Origin: Chloroflexota bacterium
GTDB lineage: Bacteria > Chloroflexota > Limnocylindria > P2-11E
Assembly (NCBI GenBank): GCA_016875665.1
Contig: VGPA01000001.1
Span: 1 to 34,847, forward strand
Length of the DNA stretch: 34,847 nucleotides
Direction: 5' to 3'
Position numbers and translations under genes: made by a program
Part shown: positions 8,441 through 15,792 of the stretch, piece by piece
Position numbering within the stretch: the stretch's first letter is position 1
How the letters are laid out: every line of letters begins with the position of its first letter
Notes under the pieces: model-generated
Database searches by the model: none
What the model saw: only the letters and a program-made list of their open reading frames with translations
What the model was told of the DNA's origin: nothing

Positions 8441-9659
8441 CGCGGACAGCCGGAACCGGCACGATGAACTTGCCTCCGCCCGCGCGGAACGCGGCCTGCT
8501 GGGCCATGATCTCGTCGGCGAGGTTCCACGCCAGCAGCAGCAGGAAGTCCGGCTTGTCGGCCGCGATCCGCTCGGGCGGCAGGATCGGGAGGTGGCTCCC
8601 GGGCATGTACTTGTTCTGCTTGTAGGTGCTCCGGTCGACCACGTACTCGAGGTGACGCTTGTCGATCCCCATGTAGTTCATCAGCGTGCTGCCCTTCGCC
8701 GCGGCCCCGTACCCGACGACGCGCTTGCCTTCGGCGCGGAGCTTGGTGAGCAGCGGGACCAGGTTGTCGCGGAGCGCGTCCACGCGCTTGCCGAAGTCGG
8801 CGTAGTACTTCGTGTCGCCGACCCAGGCCCTCTCGTCCTCGAGCATCTTCCGGACACGCGGGCGATCGCCCTCTTTCCCGGCGTGCGTGACCGTGACCTG
8901 AAGGGTGCCGCCGTGGATCGGGATCCACTCCACGTCGGCGGCCGCGAGGCCGTGACGGCGATAGAGGTGCTCGAGCGCGGTGAGCGAGTGGCAGTAGTAA
9001 TGCTCGTGGTACATGGTGTCGAACTCGAGGTTGTCGATCATGTCCTTTGCGTACGGGGTCTCCATGACGAAGATCCCATCCGGCTTCAGGAGGATCTTGA
9101 TGCCGCCGACGACGTCGTTGATGTCGGGGACGTGCGCCATCACGTTGTTCGCGAGCATCACGTCCCCGTGCTTGCCCTCGGCCTCGAGCCGCGAGGCCAC
9201 CTTGACGCCGAAGAACTCGGCGACGGTCGGGATGCCGTGCTCGATCGCGTACTTCGCGATGTTGCGCGCGGGCTCGACGCCCAGGACGGGCACGCCGGCG
9301 GCGACGAAGTTCTTTAGGAGGTATCCGTCGTTGCTCGCAAGCTCGACCACGAGGCTCTTCGCGTTCAGCTTGCGCTCCACGCGCAGCCGGTCGGCGACCT
9401 CCTTGGCGTGGCGAAGCATCGTGTCCGAGAACGACGAGAAGTACAGGTAGTTGCCGAACATGATCTCGGGATCGACGTCCTCGGTGATCTGGATCAGGGT
9501 GCACTGCTTGCAGAGGACGACCTTCAGCGGATAGAGCGTCTCGGGCTTGCCGAGGGTCTCGTCCGTGAGCAGCGCGTTCGCCAGCGGCTGCTCGTGGAGG
9601 TCCAGGAACGGGAAGAGGTCGCGTGACCCGCACGAGCGGCAGGCGGTGATCGTGGTCAC
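8433..9659 (-). CDS. NDP-hexose C-methyltransferase (TylCIII-like), copy 2
   Basis: A 408-residue C-methyltransferase with the same architecture as the copy at 2692-3945: zinc-binding CRSC and CKQC pairs in the first 60 residues, a SAM domain around VVELASNDGYLLKNF, the active-site segment FDTMYHEHYYCHS, and a C-terminal domain with GYGAAAKGSTLMNYMGI. It lies directly after rfbG, so the CDP-4-keto-6-deoxyhexose made by RfbG is its most likely substrate, with methylation probably at C3. This substrate link is inferred from position only. The start is a GTG at 9659 (GTGA overlap with the rfbG stop). The two copies are clearly diverged, suggesting two distinct branched sugars or different substrates rather than a recent duplication. 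Confidence 0.9.
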   Translation of the reverse strand: MTTITACRSCGSRDLFPFLDLHEQPLANALLTDETLGKPETLYPLKVVLCKQCTLIQITEDVDPEIMFGNYLYFSSFSDTMLRHAKEVADRLRVERKLNAKSLVVELASNDGYLLKNFVAAGVPVLGVEPARNIAKYAIEHGIPTVAEFFGVKVASRLEAEGKHGDVMLANNVMAHVPDINDVVGGIKILLKPDGIFVMETPYAKDMIDNLEFDTMYHEHYYCHSLTALEHLYRRHGLAAADVEWIPIHGGTLQVTVTHAGKEGDRPRVRKMLEDERAWVGDTKYYADFGKRVDALRDNLVPLLTKLRAEGKRVVGYGAAAKGSTLMNYMGIDKRHLEYVVDRSTYKQNKYMPGSHLPILPPERIAADKPDFLLLLAWNLADEIMAQQAAFRAGGGKFIVPVPAVRVV

Positions 9660-10648
9660 GATCGGCTCCTATCGGTCGCGAAGAAGTCGCGGTACCAGGC
9701 GACCGTCCGGTCGAGCCCCTCGCGCAGGGTGTAGCGCGGCTTCCAGCTGAGCTCGCGCATCGCCTTGGTCGGGTCGAGGTACTGGTTGTCGATCTCGTTG
9801 GTCGCTTCGGCCCGCACGTCGGGCTGCAGATCCTCACGGCCACAGGCCGCGAGCGTCTCCTTCACCAGCTCGAGGACGGTCCACGGCTTGTGATGGCCGA
9901 AGTTGAAGGCCTGCCCCGCCAGCTCCCGCCGCTCGGCGAGCTTCTCGGCCAGGGTCATGTACGCGGACACCGCGTTGTCCACGAAGATGAACTCGCGCAG
10001 GCTCGAGCCGTCGCTTCGGATCACCGGCCGCTCGCCGTTGAGCGCGGCGCGGATCGTTCCCGGGACGATGCGGCTCCAGTTGAGGTCCCCGCCGCCGTAG
10101 AAGTTGCCGCAGCGCGTGATGGCCACCGGCAGTCCCCACGTGGCGGCGTACGCCTGGGCGATGAGGTCGGCACACGACTTGCTGACGTCGTACGGGTGCC
10201 GCCCCTGCAGCGGGACCCCCTCGTCGTAGGGCAGCTCGGCGTGGTAGCCGTAGGCCTTGTCCGACGAGGCGATGACGATCTGCTTGACGAGAGGGCTCCG
10301 CCGGCATGCCTCGAGGACCGTCCAGGTCCCCTTGATGTTCGTCTCAAACGTGGAGAGCGGATTGCGGTTGCCGATGCCGACGATCGCCTGCGCCGCGAGG
10401 TGGAGAACCGTGTCGACCTCGTACTCCCCGAGTGTCCGCTCCACCGCCTCCTGGTCGCACACGTCGCCGCGCACGACCTTCACCTTGTTGACCAGCCCGC
10501 TGAGGATGAGGTTCGACTGCGGCACCCAGTCGCGCACGAGGCAGACGACATCGGCGCCGTCTTCGAGCAGTTGGCGGACGAGCCAGCCGCCGACGAGGCC
10601 GGTGGAGCCGGTGACGAGGGTGCGGCGGCCGCGCCAGAACGCGCTCAT
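9656..10648 (-). CDS. rfbG: CDP-glucose 4,6-dehydratase
   Basis: A 330-residue extended SDR beginning MSAFWRGRRTLVTGSTGLVG; the FW-R-R-LVTG-TG start is characteristic of RfbG. The catalytic region reads SSDKAYG near residue 128 and YDVSK at residues 153-157. It should convert CDP-D-glucose to CDP-4-keto-6-deoxy-D-glucose, the common precursor of CDP-linked 3,6-dideoxy and branched sugars. Immediately upstream is rfbF, which makes its substrate, giving a strong functional pair. The ATG at 10648 overlaps the rfbF stop as ATGA, which decides the start over an upstream in-frame candidate. It is slightly shorter than many RfbG proteins (about 355-360 residues). Confidence 0.92.
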   Translation of the reverse strand: MSAFWRGRRTLVTGSTGLVGGWLVRQLLEDGADVVCLVRDWVPQSNLILSGLVNKVKVVRGDVCDQEAVERTLGEYEVDTVLHLAAQAIVGIGNRNPLSTFETNIKGTWTVLEACRRSPLVKQIVIASSDKAYGYHAELPYDEGVPLQGRHPYDVSKSCADLIAQAYAATWGLPVAITRCGNFYGGGDLNWSRIVPGTIRAALNGERPVIRSDGSSLREFIFVDNAVSAYMTLAEKLAERRELAGQAFNFGHHKPWTVLELVKETLAACGREDLQPDVRAEATNEIDNQYLDPTKAMRELSWKPRYTLREGLDRTVAWYRDFFATDRSRS

Positions 10649-11418
10649 GCCGACGCCAGCCAGCCGGGACGTCCGGACGCCCACTCGCTGTTCAACTGCA
10701 GCGTGTCGCGGTAGGTGTCCATCGACGCCCAGTAGCCGTCGTGCTCGTACACCGCGAGCTGGCCGCGCTCCGTGAGCCGCTGCATCGGTCCGCGCTCGAA
10801 GATCTCGTCCTCGCCTACGTCAGCGAGCGCTGACGCCTCCATCGCGAAGAAGCCGCCGTTGACGCGACCCGCGTGCAGCTGTGGCTTCTCCTGGAACGAC
10901 TTCGCGATGCCGTCCTTCGCTTCGATCTCGCCGAACCGGGACACCGGCCGCACGCCGGTCACCGTGGCGAGTTTGCCCTTTGCCCGGTGGAACGTGAGCA
11001 GCTTTCCGAGGTCGACATTGGACACGCCGTCCCCGTAGGTCCAGAGGAAGGTCCCCTCGTCGAGGTGGCGGCGGACCTTCTTGAGGCGGCCGCCCGTGGC
11101 CGTCTCCGCTCCGGTTTCGGCGAGGGTCACCGTCCATTCACGCTCGTCGGCCAATCCGTCGAGGTACTCGACCTTCGCCGCGCCGATGCCGATGCGCACG
11201 TCGCCGTTCATGGCCTTGTAGTCGAGGAAGTATTCGCGGATGAGATCCCCCTTGTAGCCCAGGCAGAGGATGAATTCGTGGAACCCGTGGCGCGAGTAGT
11301 GCTTCAGGATGTGCCAGAGGATCGGCCGGCCGCCCACCTCGACCATCGGCTTGGGGCGGAACTCCGTCTCCTCGCGCAGGCGGGTGCCCAGGCCCCCGCA
11401 GAGGATCACGACCTTCAT
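10645..11418 (-). CDS. rfbF: Glucose-1-phosphate cytidylyltransferase
   Basis: A 257-residue nucleotidyltransferase of the usual RfbF length. It begins MKVVILCGGLGTRLREETE and has RPKPMVEVGGRPILWHIL, the CTP-specific form of the signature, then FLWTYGDGVSNVDL with the metal-binding Asp and FQEKPQLHAGRVNGGFFAME. It forms CDP-glucose from glucose-1-phosphate and CTP for the adjacent RfbG. It is the first enzyme gene of the nine-gene minus-strand operon. A GATAAT box lies 8 bases before its ATG, compatible with a leaderless transcript. The ATG also overlaps the stop of the small upstream ORF (ATGA), so translation coupling from that ORF is an alternative. Confidence 0.94.
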   Translation of the reverse strand: MKVVILCGGLGTRLREETEFRPKPMVEVGGRPILWHILKHYSRHGFHEFILCLGYKGDLIREYFLDYKAMNGDVRIGIGAAKVEYLDGLADEREWTVTLAETGAETATGGRLKKVRRHLDEGTFLWTYGDGVSNVDLGKLLTFHRAKGKLATVTGVRPVSRFGEIEAKDGIAKSFQEKPQLHAGRVNGGFFAMEASALADVGEDEIFERGPMQRLTERGQLAVYEHDGYWASMDTYRDTLQLNSEWASGRPGWLASA

Positions 11419-11801
11419 TTCGCAGGATTATCGCGGCTGCGCCGCGCAGCCGCCCAAACGCGCCGCGTCCGATCTAGCGGGGCATCCAAAAAGAACAAAT
11501 CCGACGGGTTCGGCCCGTAGGTGGTGGGATTCGGCGAGATCGTCACGCCGTCGGCGCTCCGCACGCCCGTGATCGTGATGGTGTTCGTGCCGGCCAGGCC
11601 CCACACCCCGAGCGAACCGGTGCACTCGAGGAAGTAGCTGTTCGGTTGGTCCCCCTCCCTGACCGATGCGGTTCCGCCCGGGAGGCAAATCACCCCTGCG
11701 CCCTGGTTGTTGATGTTGTACGAGCTGACGTTCGCAACCGAACCGGCGGCACCCACTTGCCCTTGGACGGCGACCATCTGCTTGGAGAAGACGGGTCGCA
11801 T
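11415..11801 (-). CDS. Orphan 128-residue hypothetical ORF, possibly a gene fragment
   Basis: I do not recognise this protein. It is 128 codons, starts ATG at 11801 and stops in an ATGA overlap with rfbF. The middle (about residues 10-107) is low in charge and rich in Gly, Asn, Thr, Ser and Val (for example TNTITITGVRSADGV and SPNPTTYGPNPSDLF), resembling part of a secreted or surface beta-rich domain, and uses G/C-ending codons like real genes here. The last 20 residues are Arg-rich and look like read-through of non-coding DNA. There is no signal peptide. Its 5' end abuts the truncated WecA-like fragment, so it may be a remnant left by the same rearrangement, and its start may be artificial. 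Confidence 0.35.
   Translation of the reverse strand: MRPVFSKQMVAVQGQVGAAGSVANVSSYNINNQGAGVICLPGGTASVREGDQPNSYFLECTGSLGVWGLAGTNTITITGVRSADGVTISPNPTTYGPNPSDLFFLDAPLDRTRRVWAAARRSRDNPAK
11427..11432 (-). promoter_or_regulatory. Candidate -10 box (GATAAT) for the rfbF operon
   Basis: On the minus strand GATAAT matches 5 of 6 positions of TATAAT and ends 8 bases before the rfbF ATG, which would place the transcript start at or next to the start codon. No convincing -35 hexamer is seen; instead a perfect inverted repeat occupies that interval. This is a pattern match, not evidence of use. Confidence 0.4.
11433..11453. repeat. Perfect 9-bp inverted repeat with 3-base spacer
   Basis: GCGGCTGCG and its complement CGCAGCCGC flank a 3-base spacer, directly upstream of the GATAAT box of rfbF. 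If transcription starts at that box this is operator-like DNA between -10 and -35; if transcription comes from further upstream it would form a stable hairpin just before rfbF. There is no following T-run, so it does not look like a classical terminator. Confidence 0.5.
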
Positions 11802-11802
11802 T

Positions 11803-11971
11803 TGGCTTTCTCATGCACAACTTCCCGCCGGCCCGTGCGTTCATGGGCGACGCCGGAAGCATGCTTCTCGGATTCCTACTCGCCGCAGCGGCGCTCGCCG
11901 GAACAGGACGCACCGCATCCAGCGTCGGGCTTTCATTGATCGGCCCGTTCGCCGTGCTCGCGCTGCCGATC
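11803..11971 (+). pseudogene. Truncated second copy of the WecA/MraY-like gene
   Basis: These bases encode FGFLMHNFPPARAFMGDAGS and onward to LALPI with no start codon of their own gene, matching the intact WecA-like gene at 13559-13726 without gaps. By hand alignment 142 of 168 bases agree (about 85%). Most of the 26 differences are silent; only 8 of 56 residues change and the catalytic FMGDAGSMLLG loop is intact. Homology stops abruptly on both sides. The silent-rich divergence suggests that the copy came from a related, once-functional gene and not from a recent local duplication. It lies between the minus operon and the plus operon headed by the oxidoreductase. Confidence 0.8.
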
Positions 11972-11980
11972 GGCACCCGA

Positions 11981-12010
11981 TTGTCGCGCCGTGTCCCGCA
12001 ACCGTACAAT
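11981..12010 (+). promoter_or_regulatory. Candidate promoter for the oxidoreductase operon
   Basis: TTGTCG at 11981-11986 and TACAAT at 12005-12010 are separated by 18 bases, with 4 of 6 and 5 of 6 matches to sigma-70-type consensus. The expected transcript start is about 12 bases before the ATG at 12030. It lies immediately beyond the end of the truncated WecA-like fragment. Confidence 0.45.
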
Positions 12011-12029
12011 CGGCGGGCTGAACCGTCCG

Positions 12030-13004
12030 ATGAAGAGCATTCGCGTGGGTGTGATTGGCGTGGGCAACATGGGAATCCACCACGCGCGGGTGTTCTCGAT
12101 GATCCCCGGCGTCGAGGTCGTGGGAGTCGCCGACCCAGACCCGGAGAGGCTGGGGCGCGCGCGCGACGCCCATGACGTACCCGGTTTCGCGGACCACCGT
12201 GAGCTCTTGGGGATCGTCGACGCGGTTTCGATCGCCGTCCCGACCGCCCTCCACCGAAGGATCGCTGGCGAGTGCCTCGAGCGAAACGTGCATGTCCTCG
12301 TGGAAAAGCCGATCGCGGCGAGCGTCGGGGAGGGCGAGGAGCTATTCGCGCTCGCCCATCGCCACAAGGTCGTGCTCCAGGTCGGCCACATCGAGCGCTT
12401 CAATCCGGCGGTGCAGGAGCTGCGGAAGATTGTCGTCGGCCAGACGCTGTACGCGATCGGCACCCGGCGGTGCAGTCCGCCCACGCCCCAGATCGCGGAC
12501 GTCGACGTCGTATTTGATCTGCTGATCCACGATCTCGACATCGCACTCGCGCTCGCGGACGCCCCGGTCCGTTCGATCAAGGCGATGGGCCGTGCGGTCA
12601 AGGATCGCCGCACCGATCACGTTCTCGCACAGGTCGAGTTCGCGAACGGAATCCTCGCCGACCTTGTTGCGAGCAAGATCACCCAGCAGCGCATCAGGGA
12701 GCTTGCCGTGACGACGGACAGCTCCTACATCACCCTCGACTACATCAGCCGCGATATCGCGGTGTACCGCAACGCCTCGGTGACCGCGGCCGGCGGCGCC
12801 TCCAGTCCGCTGCAGCACACCGAAGGAGTCGTCGTCGAAAAGCCGGTCGTGCGGCCCATTGAGCCGCTCCGACTCGAGCTGGAGCACTTCATCGGGTGCG
12901 TCAACGGCGGGCCGGCGGTCACCAGCCCTTCCGATGCGCTGGCGGCGCTGCGCCTCGCCAGCGCCATCGCGGACCAGGTCGCGCTCCGTCCGAGCGGCTC
13001 CTAG
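12030..13004 (+). CDS. Gfo/Idh/MocA-family oxidoreductase
   Basis: A 324-residue NAD(P)-dependent oxidoreductase. The N-terminal Rossmann domain reads IRVGVIGVGNMGIHHARVF, followed by the family motif VLVEKPIAASVGEGEEL (EKP near residue 94) and HIERFNPAV. The C-terminal half is the usual mixed alpha/beta dimerisation domain with DLLIHDLDIALAL, which carries the conserved HD catalytic pair. In polysaccharide loci such proteins (WlbA/WbpB) oxidise C3 of UDP-GlcNAcA, but no canonical WbpE-type aminotransferase is present, so another sugar is possible. The ATG at 12030 is chosen over a GTG at 11991 because the conserved protein starts there and because the candidate promoter lies between them. 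The next gene starts 2 bases after its stop. Confidence 0.85.
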   Translation: MKSIRVGVIGVGNMGIHHARVFSMIPGVEVVGVADPDPERLGRARDAHDVPGFADHRELLGIVDAVSIAVPTALHRRIAGECLERNVHVLVEKPIAASVGEGEELFALAHRHKVVLQVGHIERFNPAVQELRKIVVGQTLYAIGTRRCSPPTPQIADVDVVFDLLIHDLDIALALADAPVRSIKAMGRAVKDRRTDHVLAQVEFANGILADLVASKITQQRIRELAVTTDSSYITLDYISRDIAVYRNASVTAAGGASSPLQHTEGVVVEKPVVRPIEPLRLELEHFIGCVNGGPAVTSPSDALAALRLASAIADQVALRPSGS

Positions 13005-13006
13005 AG

Positions 13007-14773
13007 ATGGATCACCTCGCGGCGGTCCTCATCGCTGCCTTCGCGGTCAGCGCCCTTTGCACACCGCTCTTCGCGCGGCTGGCCCGCCGGATCGGTCTCA
13101 CCTCGAAAGTGCGCGACGACCGCTGGGGAGCGGGTCGCACGATCCCGCTGCTCGGCGGCGCGGCCATGGCGCTCGCCCTGCTCGTGGTGCTCTCCGCGGC
13201 CCCGGGGCATGAGGATCTGCTCGCCGTGCTGGGTTGCGCGGCCGCCGCGTTCGCGCTCGGGCTCCTCGACGACTTCCGCCACCTCGAGCCCTCGACGAAG
13301 CTGGTGGGGCAGGTGGTGGTCGGCTCGGTTCTCTTCTTCGGCGGCGTCAAAGTCGAGTTCATCGGCTTCGCGCCCATCGCGTTCCTGCTGACGGTGTTCT
13401 GGGTGGTCGCGATGATGAACGCACTCAACCTCATGGACAATATGGACGGGTTGGCTGCGGGCGTCACCGCGATCGCGGCCATCGCGCTTGCCGTGGGCGC
13501 CACGCCGGACAGCCCGACCGCGGCGCTCCTTGCGGCGGCGACGGCGGGGATCTCCCTCGGCTTTCTCATCCACAACTTCTCACCGGCGCGCGTGTTCATG
13601 GGCGACGCCGGAAGCATGCTGCTCGGGTTCCTGCTCGCCGCCACGGCCCTCGCCGACACGAGCCGGACCGCGTCGAACGTCGGGTTGTCACTGATCGGTC
13701 CGCTCGCCGTGCTCGCGCTGCCGATCTTCGACACCACGCTGGTGGCCGTTTCGCGGCGGCTCGCCGGGCGATCGGTCGGCCAAGGCGGGAGAGATCACAC
13801 CTCACACCGGCTCGCGGCGCTGGGAATGTCGGACCGGAGTGCCGTGCTCACGCTGTACGCCGTCGCGGCGGCGCTCGCCGGTCTCGGGGTGCTCGCGGAT
13901 CTGCTTTCGACGCTCATCGTCCCGATCGTCGTGCTGTCGATGGTCGCGCTCATCCTGTTCGGGATCTTCCTCCAAGAGGTGCGGGTCTACGGCTGGCGGG
14001 GCCGGCCGGGATCGGACGCCGTCGAGCAGAGCGCCGTCCGCCGGAACATGTGGCTCATCGCGCGGTTCGGCGGTGAGATCGGCTTGGACGCCATCCTCCT
14101 CACCGTCGCGTACTACAGCTCGTTCCTGATCCGGTTCGAGGGCCCTCCGGAAGACTCGTGGCTGTACCTCTTCGTCGAGTCGGTTCCGATCGTCGTGGCG
14201 ATCCAGCTCGGCACGCTCGTGCTGTTCGGCGCGTACCGGACGCTCTGGCGCTACGTCGGAGTCTCGGATGCCACGGTGATCGTCCAGGCCGTCATCGTGG
14301 GCGCGGCCGCCGCGGCGTTCGCACTCCTTTTCATCTACCGCTTCGAGGGCTACTCGAGGGCAGCGTTCATCATCGACGGGCTCCTCGCCGCCGCCCTGCT
14401 CGTCGCGAGCCGCGCTTCACTCGTTTGGCTGCAGCATTGGTTCGCGCGTCTGCCGAAGGCCGACAGCACGCGCGTGCTGATCGTGGGCGCGAATGACGGG
14501 GGAGCTTTCGCGCATCGGCTGCTCACCCACTCGACCGAGCGGACCTACCACGTCGTCGGGTTCCTCGACGACGACCCGGGCAAGCGCTATCGCAACGTCG
14601 CCGGCGTCCGGATCGTCGGCACCACGGCGGACCTTCCGGCCGTGGTCGAGCGGCTGAACGCCGAGCTGGTCGTCCTGGCGCTCGGTCAGGACGATCGTGA
14701 AGCGACCGCCCGAATCCGGGCCGCCGCCAGCGAGGCCGGAATCGAGTGCCGCGAGCTCATCCTCCCCTTGTGA
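13007..14773 (+). CDS. WecA/MraY-like phosphoglycosyltransferase fused to a FlaA1/CapD N-terminal half
   Basis: A 588-residue polytopic protein with two modules. Residues 1 to about 340 form a WecA/TagO-type polyprenyl-phosphate sugar-1-phosphate transferase: DDFRHLEPSTKLVGQ, NALNLMDNMDGLAAG with the catalytic Asp residues, HNFSPARVFMGDAGSMLLG and RDHTSHRL (HxxR). Residues from about 345 resemble the N-terminal part of FlaA1/CapD/PglF proteins: several membrane helices (GLDAILLTVAYYSSFLIRF, LFGAYRTLWRYVGVSD) and then a Rossmann domain (RVLIVGANDGGAFAHRLL, VVGFLDDDPGKRYRNVAG). The SDR dehydratase domain that normally follows is absent. The first module should start repeat-unit synthesis on undecaprenyl phosphate; the second may bind a nucleotide-sugar. 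The ATG follows the upstream stop by 2 bases. Confidence 0.88.
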   Translation: MDHLAAVLIAAFAVSALCTPLFARLARRIGLTSKVRDDRWGAGRTIPLLGGAAMALALLVVLSAAPGHEDLLAVLGCAAAAFALGLLDDFRHLEPSTKLVGQVVVGSVLFFGGVKVEFIGFAPIAFLLTVFWVVAMMNALNLMDNMDGLAAGVTAIAAIALAVGATPDSPTAALLAAATAGISLGFLIHNFSPARVFMGDAGSMLLGFLLAATALADTSRTASNVGLSLIGPLAVLALPIFDTTLVAVSRRLAGRSVGQGGRDHTSHRLAALGMSDRSAVLTLYAVAAALAGLGVLADLLSTLIVPIVVLSMVALILFGIFLQEVRVYGWRGRPGSDAVEQSAVRRNMWLIARFGGEIGLDAILLTVAYYSSFLIRFEGPPEDSWLYLFVESVPIVVAIQLGTLVLFGAYRTLWRYVGVSDATVIVQAVIVGAAAAAFALLFIYRFEGYSRAAFIIDGLLAAALLVASRASLVWLQHWFARLPKADSTRVLIVGANDGGAFAHRLLTHSTERTYHVVGFLDDDPGKRYRNVAGVRIVGTTADLPAVVERLNAELVVLALGQDDREATARIRAAASEAGIECRELILPL

Positions 14774-15753
14774 GCGGGCCTCTCGTCTCGGTCGTTCTCG
14801 GCACGTTCAACCAGGCCCCCTACATCGAGCAGGCGATCGAGAGCGTGCTGGCGCAGACGCACGGCGAGATCGAGTTGATCATCGTCGACAACGGCTCGAC
14901 GGACGGCACCACGGAGATCGTGATGGGCTACGCGGCCCGGCCGAACGTCCTGATTCAGCACCATGACGAGAACGGTCCGGTGACCGCGCGCCTGAACCGG
15001 GCTCTCGACGCAGCTCGTGGCGAGTTCGTTTCGTTTCTGTTCGGCGACGACTACTACCTTGCGGACAAGACGGCGCGCCAGCTCGCGCGGTTCGGAGCGC
15101 TCGGTCCCGAGTACGGAGTCGTCTACGGCCCCGGGTTTCGCCTGAACGCACGCACCGGGCGGCAGTGGCTCCACCGCGGTCGAGGCCCTTCCGGATGGGT
15201 GGCGGCCGATCTGCTGACGCACTTCCATTCCGCGTCACTCAACCCGATCGCACCGCTTATCCGGGCGAGCGCCCTGTCGCGGCACCGCTTCCACGAGGAG
15301 ATCTTCCTCGAAGGCACCGAGAGCGTCCTGCTCCGGTTGAGCCTGTCCTGCAAGTTCTCGTACCTGCCCGAACCGCTCGTGGTCATGCGCGATCACCCGA
15401 CCAACTGGGGGAAGGCCTTCCGCAAGAACGTGGAGTACAACTTCCTGCTGCTCGACCTGCTTCGGAAGGAGCCTTCATTCCCCGAGTCGCTGACACCCGT
15501 GCTCGTCTCCGTGAAAGCGCAGGCGCTTCGGAGCCTGGGGTGGACCACCGTCAGGCTCACCGATGAGGGAGCCACGGCGCGAGGCTACTTCCGCGACGCG
15601 ATACGACTGCGGCGCCGCCAGGCCTTCCACCCGCGCACGCTGGTGGGCCTCGCTCTCTCCTTCGTGCCTCGCGGCGTGCGCCGCGCGCTGAACGCGGTCG
15701 GCTTCCGACTCCGCCGCCACCGCGCGGAGCTCGGCTACGTTCGCGATGCCTGA
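14770..15753 (+). CDS. Glycosyltransferase family 2
   Basis: A 327-residue GT-A fold glycosyltransferase. The N-terminus reads VSVVLGTFNQAPYIEQAIES with IIVDNGSTDGTTEI, the nucleotide-binding half, followed by ARLNRALDAARGEFVSFLFG and DDYYL near residues 90-95, the DxD-like metal-binding site. Downstream segments (FLEGTESVLLRLSL, VVMRDHPTNWGKAF) resemble group 2 family polysaccharide glycosyltransferases. The C-terminal 60 residues are strongly basic and hydrophobic, consistent with membrane attachment. It starts with GTG in a GTGA overlap with the WecA-like fusion, so it is co-translated with the initiating transferase and may add the second sugar, by inference. Confidence 0.88.
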   Translation: MSGPLVSVVLGTFNQAPYIEQAIESVLAQTHGEIELIIVDNGSTDGTTEIVMGYAARPNVLIQHHDENGPVTARLNRALDAARGEFVSFLFGDDYYLADKTARQLARFGALGPEYGVVYGPGFRLNARTGRQWLHRGRGPSGWVAADLLTHFHSASLNPIAPLIRASALSRHRFHEEIFLEGTESVLLRLSLSCKFSYLPEPLVVMRDHPTNWGKAFRKNVEYNFLLLDLLRKEPSFPESLTPVLVSVKAQALRSLGWTTVRLTDEGATARGYFRDAIRLRRRQAFHPRTLVGLALSFVPRGVRRALNAVGFRLRRHRAELGYVRDA

Positions 15754-15792
15754 GGGAACGCGGTCAGGCGGCGAGCCCGCCGGGACTACAGA

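Noticed and set aside
11415..12029. Insertion sequence or transposon scar between the two operons
   Set aside because: No transposase fragment, terminal inverted repeats or target duplications could be seen; the fragment is better explained by recombination.
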